DNA from: an uncultured Novosphingobium sp.
Lineage (GTDB): Bacteria > Pseudomonadota > Alphaproteobacteria > Sphingomonadales > Sphingomonadaceae
Reading direction: 5' to 3'
NCBI GenBank assembly: GCA_946886075.1
Contig: CAMPHR010000028.1
Span: forward strand, 1 to 41,420
DNA length: 41,420 nt
Part shown: positions 25,746-35,898 of the stretch, piece after piece
Numbering within the stretch: the first letter of the stretch is position 1
Layout of the letters: each line of letters starts with the position of its first letter
Notes under the pieces: generated by a model
Told to the model about the DNA's origin: nothing
Seen by the model: the letters and a program-made list of their open reading frames with translations, nothing else
Database searches by the model: none
Position numbers and translations under genes: made by a program

Positions 25746-26560
25746 AACAGCTTCTCCCGGATGATGAGGACGTCTTCGGGCTGAACCGGATCATCCAGGT
25801 TCGCCTGTATCTCCTTGCCTCCCCGGCGTACCTTTATGCGTTTGGTCGAACCTGCGAGCGTCGGCCCACCTGCAAGCGCGAGCGCCTGGCGGAAGCTCTG
25901 CCCTGGCGCGAAGGAGAAGGCGCCGGGCTGCTGAACCTGCCCGTAAACATAGACCTTCTCGGCCGGGGGCACGAACAAGATGTCCCCAGGCTTCAGCTGA
26001 CGGCTCCCTCCCACCGCCATGTCGGCGAGCGATATGCGGACCGCACCGCTGCCATCGGCTGGCGTCAGAATGACGGCGTTGGCGCCATCCTTTGTCGATC
26101 CGCCAGCCTTGGCCAGCATCGATGCGACCGTATAGTTGCGGTCGAGCGGATAGTTGCCAGCCTGCGGCACATTGCCAAGAACAGTGACGAAGCGGCTTAC
26201 ATAGTTGCTCACCTCTACATTGACTGACGGATTGGTGAGAAAGCCACCGCTCGCATAATTCGCCGCTATGGTCTGTGCCAGTTGCGATGTCGTCTTGCCC
26301 CTGGCCTGAACCGGTCCGATCAGCGCAAGTGTGACGGTCCCATCTTCCTTGATGCGAGTGGTGGATGACAGGTCCGGTTGACCGAAAATCGAGATCTTTA
26401 CCTCGTCGTCGGGACCAAGCAGATAGCCTGCGTCGGCCACAGCCTTGGCTGGAGCTGCGGCCACCGGGGCGGCTGCGACGGCCGTCTGGGCGGACGCAGG
26501 ATTCACCGCTGCCACCGTGAGGAAGATCGAGAAGCTGGTCAGGAGAGTTTCTGTTTTCAC
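25742..26560 (-). CDS. Wza-type outer-membrane polysaccharide export protein
   Basis: A 272-residue OMA-family exporter. The signal peptide MKTETLLTSFSIFLTVAAV with ASA-QT cleavage gives an ordinary secreted protein without a lipobox Cys. The polysaccharide export domain (YLLGPDDEVKISIFGQPDLS) is followed by SLBB domains (VTVLGNVPQAGNYPLDRNYT, VYVYGQVQQPGAFSF). The start is taken as GTG at 26560, because AAGGGAG lies 8 nt before it and the signal peptide begins there; the TTG at 26590 would add ten residues. It probably forms the periplasmic and outer-membrane channel together with the barrel protein encoded upstream, since no C-terminal amphipathic helix like that of E. coli Wza is obvious. 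Confidence 0.9.
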   Translation of the reverse strand: MKTETLLTSFSIFLTVAAVNPASAQTAVAAAPVAAAPAKAVADAGYLLGPDDEVKISIFGQPDLSSTTRIKEDGTVTLALIGPVQARGKTTSQLAQTIAANYASGGFLTNPSVNVEVSNYVSRFVTVLGNVPQAGNYPLDRNYTVASMLAKAGGSTKDGANAVILTPADGSGAVRISLADMAVGGSRQLKPGDILFVPPAEKVYVYGQVQQPGAFSFAPGQSFRQALALAGGPTLAGSTKRIKVRRGGKEIQANLDDPVQPEDVLIIREKLF

Positions 26561-26586
26561 AGCGCATGCTCCCTTATGTTCGAGTG

Positions 26587-27837
26587 TCAAAATCTGATCG
26601 CAGCGCCCAGCGTGACCTGGGTTCCGCTATATTCGGCGACGTCAGTGTCAGTGCGCCGCTTGTAGCGTTGCGCATCGAGCGAGAGGTCGAAACGGTCCGA
26701 CAGCTTACGCTTCAGCATCGCCCCGAAACGCTGATTACGATCGGCGGTGATGGAAAATGGACGCAACGCTGCATCCTGTCGGAACCTGCGCCGCTCCAGT
26801 TCGCCGTAAAGGCCTGCTGAAGTGAGCTCTGAAATGGCGAACTCGCCCTCCAGCCGATGCCGGGTGCGGATCGCAAAGCCGCTGGCGATCAGGCTGTCGT
26901 TGACGATGCTGCGCTCTGTCGTGGCCGTCAGCTTGAGCCGGGGCACGACACCAGTGGAAATGCTGATGTCCCAGCCGAGCCCATCATAGCTGCCCACCGC
27001 CGAAGAGTCACTGCTCACGTCCAGCCAACGGACTTCAGCATCCAGTTGCGTGATTGGCGAAACCTCGCGCTTAAACCGAACTCCGTAGCTGTTTGTCCGG
27101 TTTTCAATGCCCAGCTTCTTACGATCGCTGTTCACGCGTTCGTAAAATACAGTCAACGTGCCGAGGCTTGGCATATTGTAACCGACGCCTGCCATGTAGC
27201 TATCGCTGGTTTGATCGGCAAAGTCGAAGGCGTCATCATTGCGGGTCAGATCGCGTCGATACGCCGCAACCGGGAAGAAGCCCGGGCGCTCGCAACCCAA
27301 GTCCGCCCCCAATGTGGTGAAGCGCTGAAGATTTTCGGTCTGCTGGTTCAGGTCGCCATAATCGGCGCGCTGCTGCCGATAGGATGCGAGCGGAGTTACG
27401 GAGCAGGTGGCGCCGAACCGGATGACTGCCTTCGCCTCAGTATCCAGCCGCAACTTGCTGCGCTGGCCCTCGGAGATAAAGCGGTCATATCCAACGCGGC
27501 CACGCAAAAACAGGTCGTGGCGTCCTATCGGTTTACCGTAGGTCAGCTCTGTCCAGGGCGTGACGATGATGTCGTCGGTCGGATCTTCTATCCTGTCGTC
27601 AACACGGTACACATTGTCATCGTACAGGATATCGATGCCAGCAGTCGCTTGCAGCCCCATCGTCTTCAACCGGGCTTCATCATCAACCTGGTTTGACTGA
27701 GCGCTGACAGAACAAGGTAATGCAGTTAAAGCTGCGCAGCCGATCGCTACCGCAGCCACTCTGTGGAACGTGAGGAATTCTTGCGCGGCAGGCGCGTTGA
27801 AGCACCTCCGGAAACGCGGAGTATAAGCAATAACCAA
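26587..27837 (-). CDS. outer-membrane beta-barrel protein, first gene of the EPS operon
   Basis: A 416-residue protein with a signal peptide (hydrophobic core VAAVAIGCAALTALP, cleavage near VSA-QS) and alternating amphipathic beta-strands to the end, closing on the Phe typical of outer-membrane barrels. It resembles EpsL-type barrel proteins of EPS loci and could be the outer-membrane pore for the polymer. No ATG is available: TTG at 27837 is chosen because AAGGG lies 8 nt upstream and the same AAAGGGTTGCA leader occurs before the sugar transferase. A GTG at 27759 would leave a signal peptide without positive charge. Confidence 0.78.
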   Translation of the reverse strand: MVIAYTPRFRRCFNAPAAQEFLTFHRVAAVAIGCAALTALPCSVSAQSNQVDDEARLKTMGLQATAGIDILYDDNVYRVDDRIEDPTDDIIVTPWTELTYGKPIGRHDLFLRGRVGYDRFISEGQRSKLRLDTEAKAVIRFGATCSVTPLASYRQQRADYGDLNQQTENLQRFTTLGADLGCERPGFFPVAAYRRDLTRNDDAFDFADQTSDSYMAGVGYNMPSLGTLTVFYERVNSDRKKLGIENRTNSYGVRFKREVSPITQLDAEVRWLDVSSDSSAVGSYDGLGWDISISTGVVPRLKLTATTERSIVNDSLIASGFAIRTRHRLEGEFAISELTSAGLYGELERRRFRQDAALRPFSITADRNQRFGAMLKRKLSDRFDLSLDAQRYKRRTDTDVAEYSGTQVTLGAAIRF

Positions 27838-27840
27838 ATG

Positions 27841-27855
27841 TGCAACCCTTTATTG
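27841..27855 (-). repeat. CAAWAAAGGGTTGCA leader motif, copy 1
   Basis: A 15-nt sequence ending 3 nt before the TTG start codon of the barrel gene. It matches 29799-29813, next to the sugar-transferase start, in 14 of 15 positions. It contains the ribosome site AAGGG. Confidence 0.5.
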
Positions 27856-27868
27856 CATTGCAGCAATG
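27856..27868. promoter_or_regulatory. 13-bp palindrome upstream of EPS operon
   Basis: CATTGCAGCAATG is a perfect palindrome around a central A, 18 nt before the TTG start of the first operon gene. It could be an operator. Only the symmetry is observed. Confidence 0.3.
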
Positions 27869-28056
27869 AGGGCATGCTAGTCGTGTTTGCACGCAAAACG
27901 AACCTCTGCCGACGCAGTTTGTCGTAACTAAACCACGCTTCGTTTCATCGCAAAAACGACTTAGAAGAAGATGGATAGGGCTTTTGACAACCGTTCATCT
28001 AGCAGAAAGGTATCGCGAACACTGATTCACCACTGGGCTGGCGGTACGGTGTGGTT

Positions 28057-28260
28057 CTACGAAAAAAGATACCAGCAGATAGCGCCCACCGCAGCCGCGA
28101 AAGTAAAAATTCCTGCCCAGCGAGAAAAAATCTCGACGCCGCGATCCGCGCGCGCGGCAAAAGATTGGTGAGCTACCGGAGCAGAATGGCCGCGACGAGC
28201 GGCCGCGGCGGCCACGGAAGAAGGTCGCGCAATTGCGACCGGCGCAAGATCGTCTGCCAT
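28057..28260 (-). CDS. small single-span membrane protein A, unknown family
   Basis: A 67-residue protein I cannot assign. The N-terminal 35 residues are Ala/Arg-rich and probably cytoplasmic. A single hydrophobic helix (about residues 48-66) lies at the very C-terminus, ending in CWYLFS. The last 31 residues share 14 identities with the protein encoded at 30089-30319, including SRWAG-x-F and the LFS end, which strongly supports a real coding gene. It stands alone between the EPS operon and the sugar-transferase gene, and a TTAACC-N4-WATAGGA element lies 34 nt before its ATG. It may be a small regulator or accessory subunit of EPS assembly (inference). Confidence 0.65.
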   Translation of the reverse strand: MADDLAPVAIARPSSVAAAAARRGHSAPVAHQSFAARADRGVEIFSRWAGIFTFAAAVGAICWYLFS

Positions 28261-28294
28261 TGATAAATCCGCCCTGTTTCAGATGACGGACATA

Positions 28295-28311
28295 TCCTAT
28301 TTTACGGTTAA
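28295..28311 (-). promoter_or_regulatory. TTAACC-N4-WATAGGA element, copy 2 (small membrane protein A)
   Basis: Minus-strand TTAACCGTAAAATAGGA. All 13 fixed positions agree with copy 1 at 11157-11173, and the 34-nt distance to the start codon is the same. The surrounding sequences do not match, so this is not simply a longer duplicated segment. Confidence 0.5.
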
Positions 28312-28405
28312 TAAATAGTTTGCGCGCTGGTCAGGCGCGGCTCATTCCATCGCAAAATCAAGGAGGGGTGCAAAAATCTCACGGAAGGCGCTTGTAGCCA
28401 ATGCG

Positions 28406-29797
28406 TTAATAGGCGTTGCGATGGACCAGCACATTAAACGTGCCGATCAGTATGGCGATGTCACGCATAAGGCTCCAGCCATGCAGATATTCCAGGTCCG
28501 CCTCGACGCGGTTGAGGATGTCGCGGCGAGTCTCCGTCGCTCCACGGAACCCACGGATCTGCGCAAGTCCAGTGATGCCGGGCTTTGACGCATGCCGGTG
28601 CCAATATTGCCGATCGACTTGCCAGAAGAGCTGCTCCTCTGCCGTTGAGCCCAAGGCATGGGGCCGTGGTCCGACAAGACTCATCTCGCCCAGAAGAACA
28701 TTGATGAGCTGCGGCAGTTCATCGATGCTCGTCTTGCGGATGAAAGCACCGACACGCGTGATACGATTGTCGTCACGGCGGGTGGAGGACGCCCCGGCAG
28801 CGTCGCACTGCTCAACGCGCATGCTGCGAAACTTCAGGATGTGGAACAGCCGGTTTCCACGGCCTATGCGCTCTTGCTTGAAGAAGACAGGGCCAGGCGA
28901 GTCGAGCCGGATGGCGATCGCCACCGCGACCATCAATGGCGCCAGCGCAATCAGCAGCGGTACGGTGACAGCAATGTCCAAAAGGCGCTTTTGCGCGCGA
29001 TTAGCAAGGTTCAAGGGGCCGCGTGCCACAACAAGCGTGGAAACGCCGCGATGATTCTGCACCGCCAAGGGCGCCATCGGGTCCAGTTCCGGTACGATGA
29101 TCTCGCCCAGAATATTGCCGCCCTTTAGCATCTGCGCCCAATCAGTCTTTCGGTCGGCCGGGCAGGATATCACCACGCGGTCAAAGTCGCGCAGCAACGT
29201 GCCGAGGCGATGCAGCATATAGGGATCGTCAAGGTCAGCCTTGATGCCAGCCGCCTCCGCATCGACAATCATCATGCCGCTCACATCATCGGGGATGGTG
29301 CCGCCATCAATGATCAGCAGTTGCGCAAATAAATTGTCGCTGAAATTCCGACGTACAGCTCGCACGATGAACAGTCTTTGCAGCACGAGCAAAGTCGCGC
29401 TGCAGATGATGCCGGAAGAAATGCCGAGACGCGAAAGCTGCCCTGTAGCTTTCAGCGAGAACAATGTCAGGAGGAAGATCAACAATGTACCAGCAAGGGC
29501 AAGCGCGGCGTTGCGCAAACTTGGCGTGAGTTGAGTGAGGCAGATCGGGTTGAATGCTTGATTGTGGAACGCCACGATGCCGTAGACGATCATGCCGCCG
29601 CCAAGTGGTTGCCACAGATCCGCCAAGACCAATGGCACACCTGACGCGCGAAAACCTAATCCAAAGCCAATAGCGAGCGCCGTCATATCGGCAGCCGCCA
29701 GCAGTAGACACAGCCAAAGCCTTACGTTCCGCTGAACCGCGGCTGTTGTAGGCTGGCGACTAGGGAAACCCTCGATCGCCAGATCGATTTTCGACAT
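28406..29797 (-). CDS. priming polyprenyl-phosphate sugar transferase (WcaJ/ExoY type)
   Basis: A 463-residue inner-membrane enzyme that transfers the first sugar-1-phosphate (often glucose or galactose) to undecaprenyl phosphate. The N-terminal half has four or so membrane segments and a nucleotide-binding-like region. The C-terminal bacterial sugar transferase domain shows RLLDIAVTVPLLIALAPLM, VFFKQERIGRGNRLFHILKF, RKTSIDELPQLINVLLGEMS and SLVGPRPHA. ATG at 29797 has AAGGG 6 nt upstream inside the motif shared with the EPS operon leader. It is a separate transcription unit, flanked by two related small membrane-protein genes on the same strand. Confidence 0.92.
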   Translation of the reverse strand: MSKIDLAIEGFPSRQPTTAAVQRNVRLWLCLLLAAADMTALAIGFGLGFRASGVPLVLADLWQPLGGGMIVYGIVAFHNQAFNPICLTQLTPSLRNAALALAGTLLIFLLTLFSLKATGQLSRLGISSGIICSATLLVLQRLFIVRAVRRNFSDNLFAQLLIIDGGTIPDDVSGMMIVDAEAAGIKADLDDPYMLHRLGTLLRDFDRVVISCPADRKTDWAQMLKGGNILGEIIVPELDPMAPLAVQNHRGVSTLVVARGPLNLANRAQKRLLDIAVTVPLLIALAPLMVAVAIAIRLDSPGPVFFKQERIGRGNRLFHILKFRSMRVEQCDAAGASSTRRDDNRITRVGAFIRKTSIDELPQLINVLLGEMSLVGPRPHALGSTAEEQLFWQVDRQYWHRHASKPGITGLAQIRGFRGATETRRDILNRVEADLEYLHGWSLMRDIAILIGTFNVLVHRNAY

Positions 29798-29798
29798 C

Positions 29799-29813
29799 TG
29801 CAACCCTTTTTTG
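29799..29813 (-). repeat. CAAWAAAGGGTTGCA leader motif, copy 2
   Basis: Ends 1 nt before the sugar-transferase ATG on the minus strand; 14 of 15 positions match the copy at 27841-27855. The core GGGTTGCA also precedes the GH16 start (11197-11204). Confidence 0.5.
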
Positions 29814-30088
29814 TCCTGACGTCAATTGCTCGCCACCTCGAAAGACGACTTGCATGCATCAGACATCCGCTGCCTGGAGATTTTTGTTGCGGAGCAGCAG
29901 GACATAATTGCGCCGGGCTGGCAATCTTGTCTGGGACGCTTGGAAGCTCTTTTCCGATGATCCGTTAGGCCAGGGGGCTACAACGCCTTAGTTTCACGAC
30001 GACCCGAAATGGGATGGCGAAAATGTGCAAGCGAAAATTTACTACTGAACCGAGCAGTTTGTCCGAATCATATGGCCTCGACGGCGAA

Positions 30089-30319
30089 TCAGCTGAACAG
30101 CCACCAACCCACGATGCCGAGCGTCGCCACCAGGACAAACGGTCCCGCCCAGCGCGAGAGAAACTGAATGCCCGCTTCGGCCGCGTCATAGGTCAACAGC
30201 CAGGAATGGTGGCGCTTTGAAGCAACCTCCTCGATCGGATCATGGCGTGGAGCAGCCGATAACTCCCCTGTATCAGCCGCCTTATCCTGAGGTTGAGGTG
30301 ACAGGTCGATCATCTGCAT
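30089..30319 (-). CDS. small single-span membrane protein B, unknown family
   Basis: A 76-residue protein (74 from the second ATG at 30313; 79 if the TTG at 30328 is used) that I cannot assign. The N-terminal 50 residues are charged and polar. The C-terminal helix (about residues 57-75) ends in GWWLFS. It is related to protein A (28057-28260) through SRWAG-x-F, the Ala/Gly positions of the helix and the LFS end. A weak GGGG ribosome site precedes 30319. About 290 bp separate it from the sugar transferase downstream, and no gene is visible in that gap. Confidence 0.6.
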   Translation of the reverse strand: MQMIDLSPQPQDKAADTGELSAAPRHDPIEEVASKRHHSWLLTYDAAEAGIQFLSRWAGPFVLVATLGIVGWWLFS

Positions 30320-30328
30320 TGGCCCCAA

Positions 30329-33317
<2,989 letters not shown>

Positions 33318-33437
33318 CGGTCCTCGCCATGATGAGCAGGAAGGTCAAACCAGATGGTCTAGTGCCGGGTTCACGGCCCTAACCTGGGATATTGGCAACC
33401 AACATGAACTTGCGCCCTGCGCGCGGATTTGAATGGC

Positions 33438-34343
33438 ATGGCTGACCGCATGTCACATTGGATTGCGTCGATGCGGGCAGGCGAATATCTCGCCGCCTGG
33501 GCGCTCGCCGAGCAGGAAATGGCAGAGCGCGATCCTGCCAAGCGTGATGATCCGACGCTTCCCTATCATCTGCGCTGGGTGTGGGACGGCCGCGAGTATC
33601 GCGGTAAGCACTGTCTGGTACGCTGTTATCATGGGCTGGGCGACACGATCCAGTTCGCTCGCTTCCTGCCCTTGCTGCGATCGCGGGTAGCCTCGCTGAC
33701 CGTAGAGGTGCAAGGTCGGTTGTTGCCCCTCCTGCAACGGTCAGCGACCAAGGCGGGAAAGACATCGATCAGATTTCTGCCATTCGATGAGGCAAGGCCG
33801 CTGCCGCCGTCGGAATGCGACATGGAGATAACGGAACTCGGTTTCGCCTTGAAAGCGGCGCCCGAAGACGTTCCCTTTCCATACCTCACCGCATGCAAAG
33901 GGGTCCTGCCGCGCGGCACTATGGGCCTGTGCTATGGAGCAGGGGATTGGGACCCTTCGCGATCCATCCCTCCTGCTTTGCTCGCGCCCCTGTGCGAAGA
34001 GGCGCGCTGCCTTAGCCTGATGCCCGAGCCGACGACACTGCCCGTGATCAATCGCGCGGGCTGCCCCTTCGATATGGATGCGACAGCGGCGTTGGTGGCC
34101 GCCACCGACCTGGTGATAACGGTCGACACGATGATCGCTCATCTCGCAGGCGCAATGGGCAAACCGGTCTGGCTATTGCTGAATGCCAATCCGGATTGGC
34201 GCTGGCCGACAGAAGGCATCCGCACGCCCTGGTACCCGTCCATGCGCATCTATGCACAGCTGAAGACCGGCGGCTGGGAACCGGTGGTACAACAGGTCCG
34301 GCGTGATCTGGCGGCGCGTCATGGCGGATCGATCAGGGATTAG
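33438..34343 (+). CDS. glycosyltransferase-like protein of GT9/TPR type
   Basis: A 301-residue protein. The N-terminal AGEYLAAWALAEQEMAERD helix pair resembles part of a TPR unit. The rest looks like a GT-B fold: YHGLGDTIQFARFLPLLRSR near the start, and the C-terminal signature LVAATDLVITVDTMIAHLAGAMGKPVW, found in heptosyltransferase-like and TPR-linked glycosyltransferases. The donor is unknown. ATG at 33438 is used, although the ribosome site is weak. A 13-codon open frame (33404-33445) overlaps the start. First gene of a four-gene plus-strand unit. Confidence 0.72.
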   Translation: MADRMSHWIASMRAGEYLAAWALAEQEMAERDPAKRDDPTLPYHLRWVWDGREYRGKHCLVRCYHGLGDTIQFARFLPLLRSRVASLTVEVQGRLLPLLQRSATKAGKTSIRFLPFDEARPLPPSECDMEITELGFALKAAPEDVPFPYLTACKGVLPRGTMGLCYGAGDWDPSRSIPPALLAPLCEEARCLSLMPEPTTLPVINRAGCPFDMDATAALVAATDLVITVDTMIAHLAGAMGKPVWLLLNANPDWRWPTEGIRTPWYPSMRIYAQLKTGGWEPVVQQVRRDLAARHGGSIRD

Positions 34344-34347
34344 CGCT

Positions 34348-34809
34348 ATGGGACATTTACCTACGCCTTCTGTTCCCGTGTCATGGGGCGAGTTGATCGA
34401 CAAGATGACGATCCTGGAGATCAAGCGAGAACATATATGGGCGGTCGCCGCGCGCAGAAACGTCACCAGGGAATATCAGCTGCTGGCCGCCATCGGCGCA
34501 CAGGCGTTGAGGGTCCCCGAAATAGAGCCCCTGCGGCACAGCTTGAAGCAGGTGAACGAAGCGCTGTGGGACATCGAAGATGCAATCCGGGAACGCGAGG
34601 CTGCCACTGATTTCGGCGCCGCATTCGTGGCGCTCGCACGTTCAGTCTATCAGATGAATGACCGGCGTGCGGCCATAAAGCGCGAGATCAACCATGTGCT
34701 GGAATCGGAACTGGTCGAGGAAAAAAGCTATGCTGGAAGCGGTGATAGCTCGGCGGCCTTTCCACGAGCCCTTCACGACGGCGCATCATTCGCTGAACGG
34801 ACTCCATAG
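34348..34809 (+). CDS. DUF6165 family protein
   Basis: A 153-residue protein matching DUF6165: VPVSWGELIDKMTILEIKRE near the start, LWDIEDAIREREAATDFG in the middle and IKREINHVLESELVEEKSY near the end. It is mostly helical, soluble and of unknown function; members tend to sit beside polysaccharide or TPR-glycosyltransferase genes. ATG at 34348 has AGGGA 8 nt upstream and begins 4 nt after the previous stop. The next gene starts directly after its stop codon. Confidence 0.78.
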   Translation: MGHLPTPSVPVSWGELIDKMTILEIKREHIWAVAARRNVTREYQLLAAIGAQALRVPEIEPLRHSLKQVNEALWDIEDAIREREAATDFGAAFVALARSVYQMNDRRAAIKREINHVLESELVEEKSYAGSGDSSAAFPRALHDGASFAERTP

Positions 34810-35895
34810 ATGCACGGGCGGCATCAACCTTTGCAGGGCAGGCGCCTCGGCATCCTGACATTCCACCGTTGCATCAACTATGGCTCATATTGGCAGGCTC
34901 GCTGTCTCGTTGACGGGCTGCAAGCCATGGGGGCGGAGGCGGTGTTGCTCGATCACCAATCCCCGGCGGCCACGAGCGCCGAGATCAGGTGCGCCTTCCG
35001 CCCTACCTTGCCCCAAACGACGCCCCGGTCAGACTTCGCCGCCTATGGACGCAAGACGCGCAAGTTCCTGGAAGCGTTCAGCCACCTGCCGCTGTCCCCG
35101 GCTTTTCCGCTCGGTCAGCCGGAGGAGATGGAGGAATATGACGCGATAATAGTCGGCAGCGACGAGGTTTGGAACCTTTGCCACCCCTGGTACGGAGGCT
35201 GTCCGACATTTTACGGCAACGGCCTTCGCGGCCGTGTGGTTTCCTATGCCGCCAGCTTCGGCAATCAGGATGCTGCTGACGGCCTCCCTGCCTATTGGGC
35301 GGACCAGTTGCGCGGCTTTGCCTCTCTCTCGGTTCGGGATGAAAATAGCCGCGCCATGGTTCGTTCTGCCCTAGGTCTCGATCCGGCCCTGGTGCTGGAC
35401 CCCTGCCTCCAATTTCCCCCGCACTTCGATGGCGGGGAAAGTGAGGGGGAGGGTAGGCTAGTGGTCTATGGGCATAATTTCCCCAGCTGGTTCTCCGATC
35501 ATGTCCGGGAATGGGCTAGGAAAGGAGGGCGGCGCATCGTCAGCATAGGCTACCGCAATGATTGGGCCGATGAGCAACGTCTTTCCGCTGGGCCACATGA
35601 ATTTGCACATTTGATGGCAAGCGCGGATGCCGTCGTGACCAGCTTCTTCCATGGCTGCGTCTTCGCGATTCTGAACCAGCGCCCCTTTTTAACGGCTCCA
35701 TCTCCTTACCGCGCCAACAAGGTTCGCGATCTGATGCACCGCTTGGGGCTCAAGCACCGCCTTGCCACGCCAGAGGCAGACTCCAAGGTATATGCCTCCT
35801 TGCTCGATGAACCGCTGGACGGCGGGGTTGGCGAGCGGCTGTCGCATTTGCGGCAAGGATCGGCGGATTACCTCTTCGGCGCACTGGTACCCTGA
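34810..35895 (+). CDS. polysaccharide pyruvyl transferase family protein
   Basis: A 361-residue member of the PS_pyruv_trans family, which uses phosphoenolpyruvate to place ketal-pyruvate on sugars of surface glycans. Seen: RLGILTFHRCINYGSYWQAR at the N-terminus, YDAIIVGSDEVWN, VVSYAASFG, FASLSVRDENS and the C-terminal VVTSFFHGCVFAILNQRPF, whose SFHG-type His is the family hallmark. It is cytoplasmic with no signal peptide. The ATG directly follows the DUF6165 stop. It is paired with the FrhB-like gene after it. Confidence 0.85.
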   Translation: MHGRHQPLQGRRLGILTFHRCINYGSYWQARCLVDGLQAMGAEAVLLDHQSPAATSAEIRCAFRPTLPQTTPRSDFAAYGRKTRKFLEAFSHLPLSPAFPLGQPEEMEEYDAIIVGSDEVWNLCHPWYGGCPTFYGNGLRGRVVSYAASFGNQDAADGLPAYWADQLRGFASLSVRDENSRAMVRSALGLDPALVLDPCLQFPPHFDGGESEGEGRLVVYGHNFPSWFSDHVREWARKGGRRIVSIGYRNDWADEQRLSAGPHEFAHLMASADAVVTSFFHGCVFAILNQRPFLTAPSPYRANKVRDLMHRLGLKHRLATPEADSKVYASLLDEPLDGGVGERLSHLRQGSADYLFGALVP

Positions 35896-35898
35896 GCC

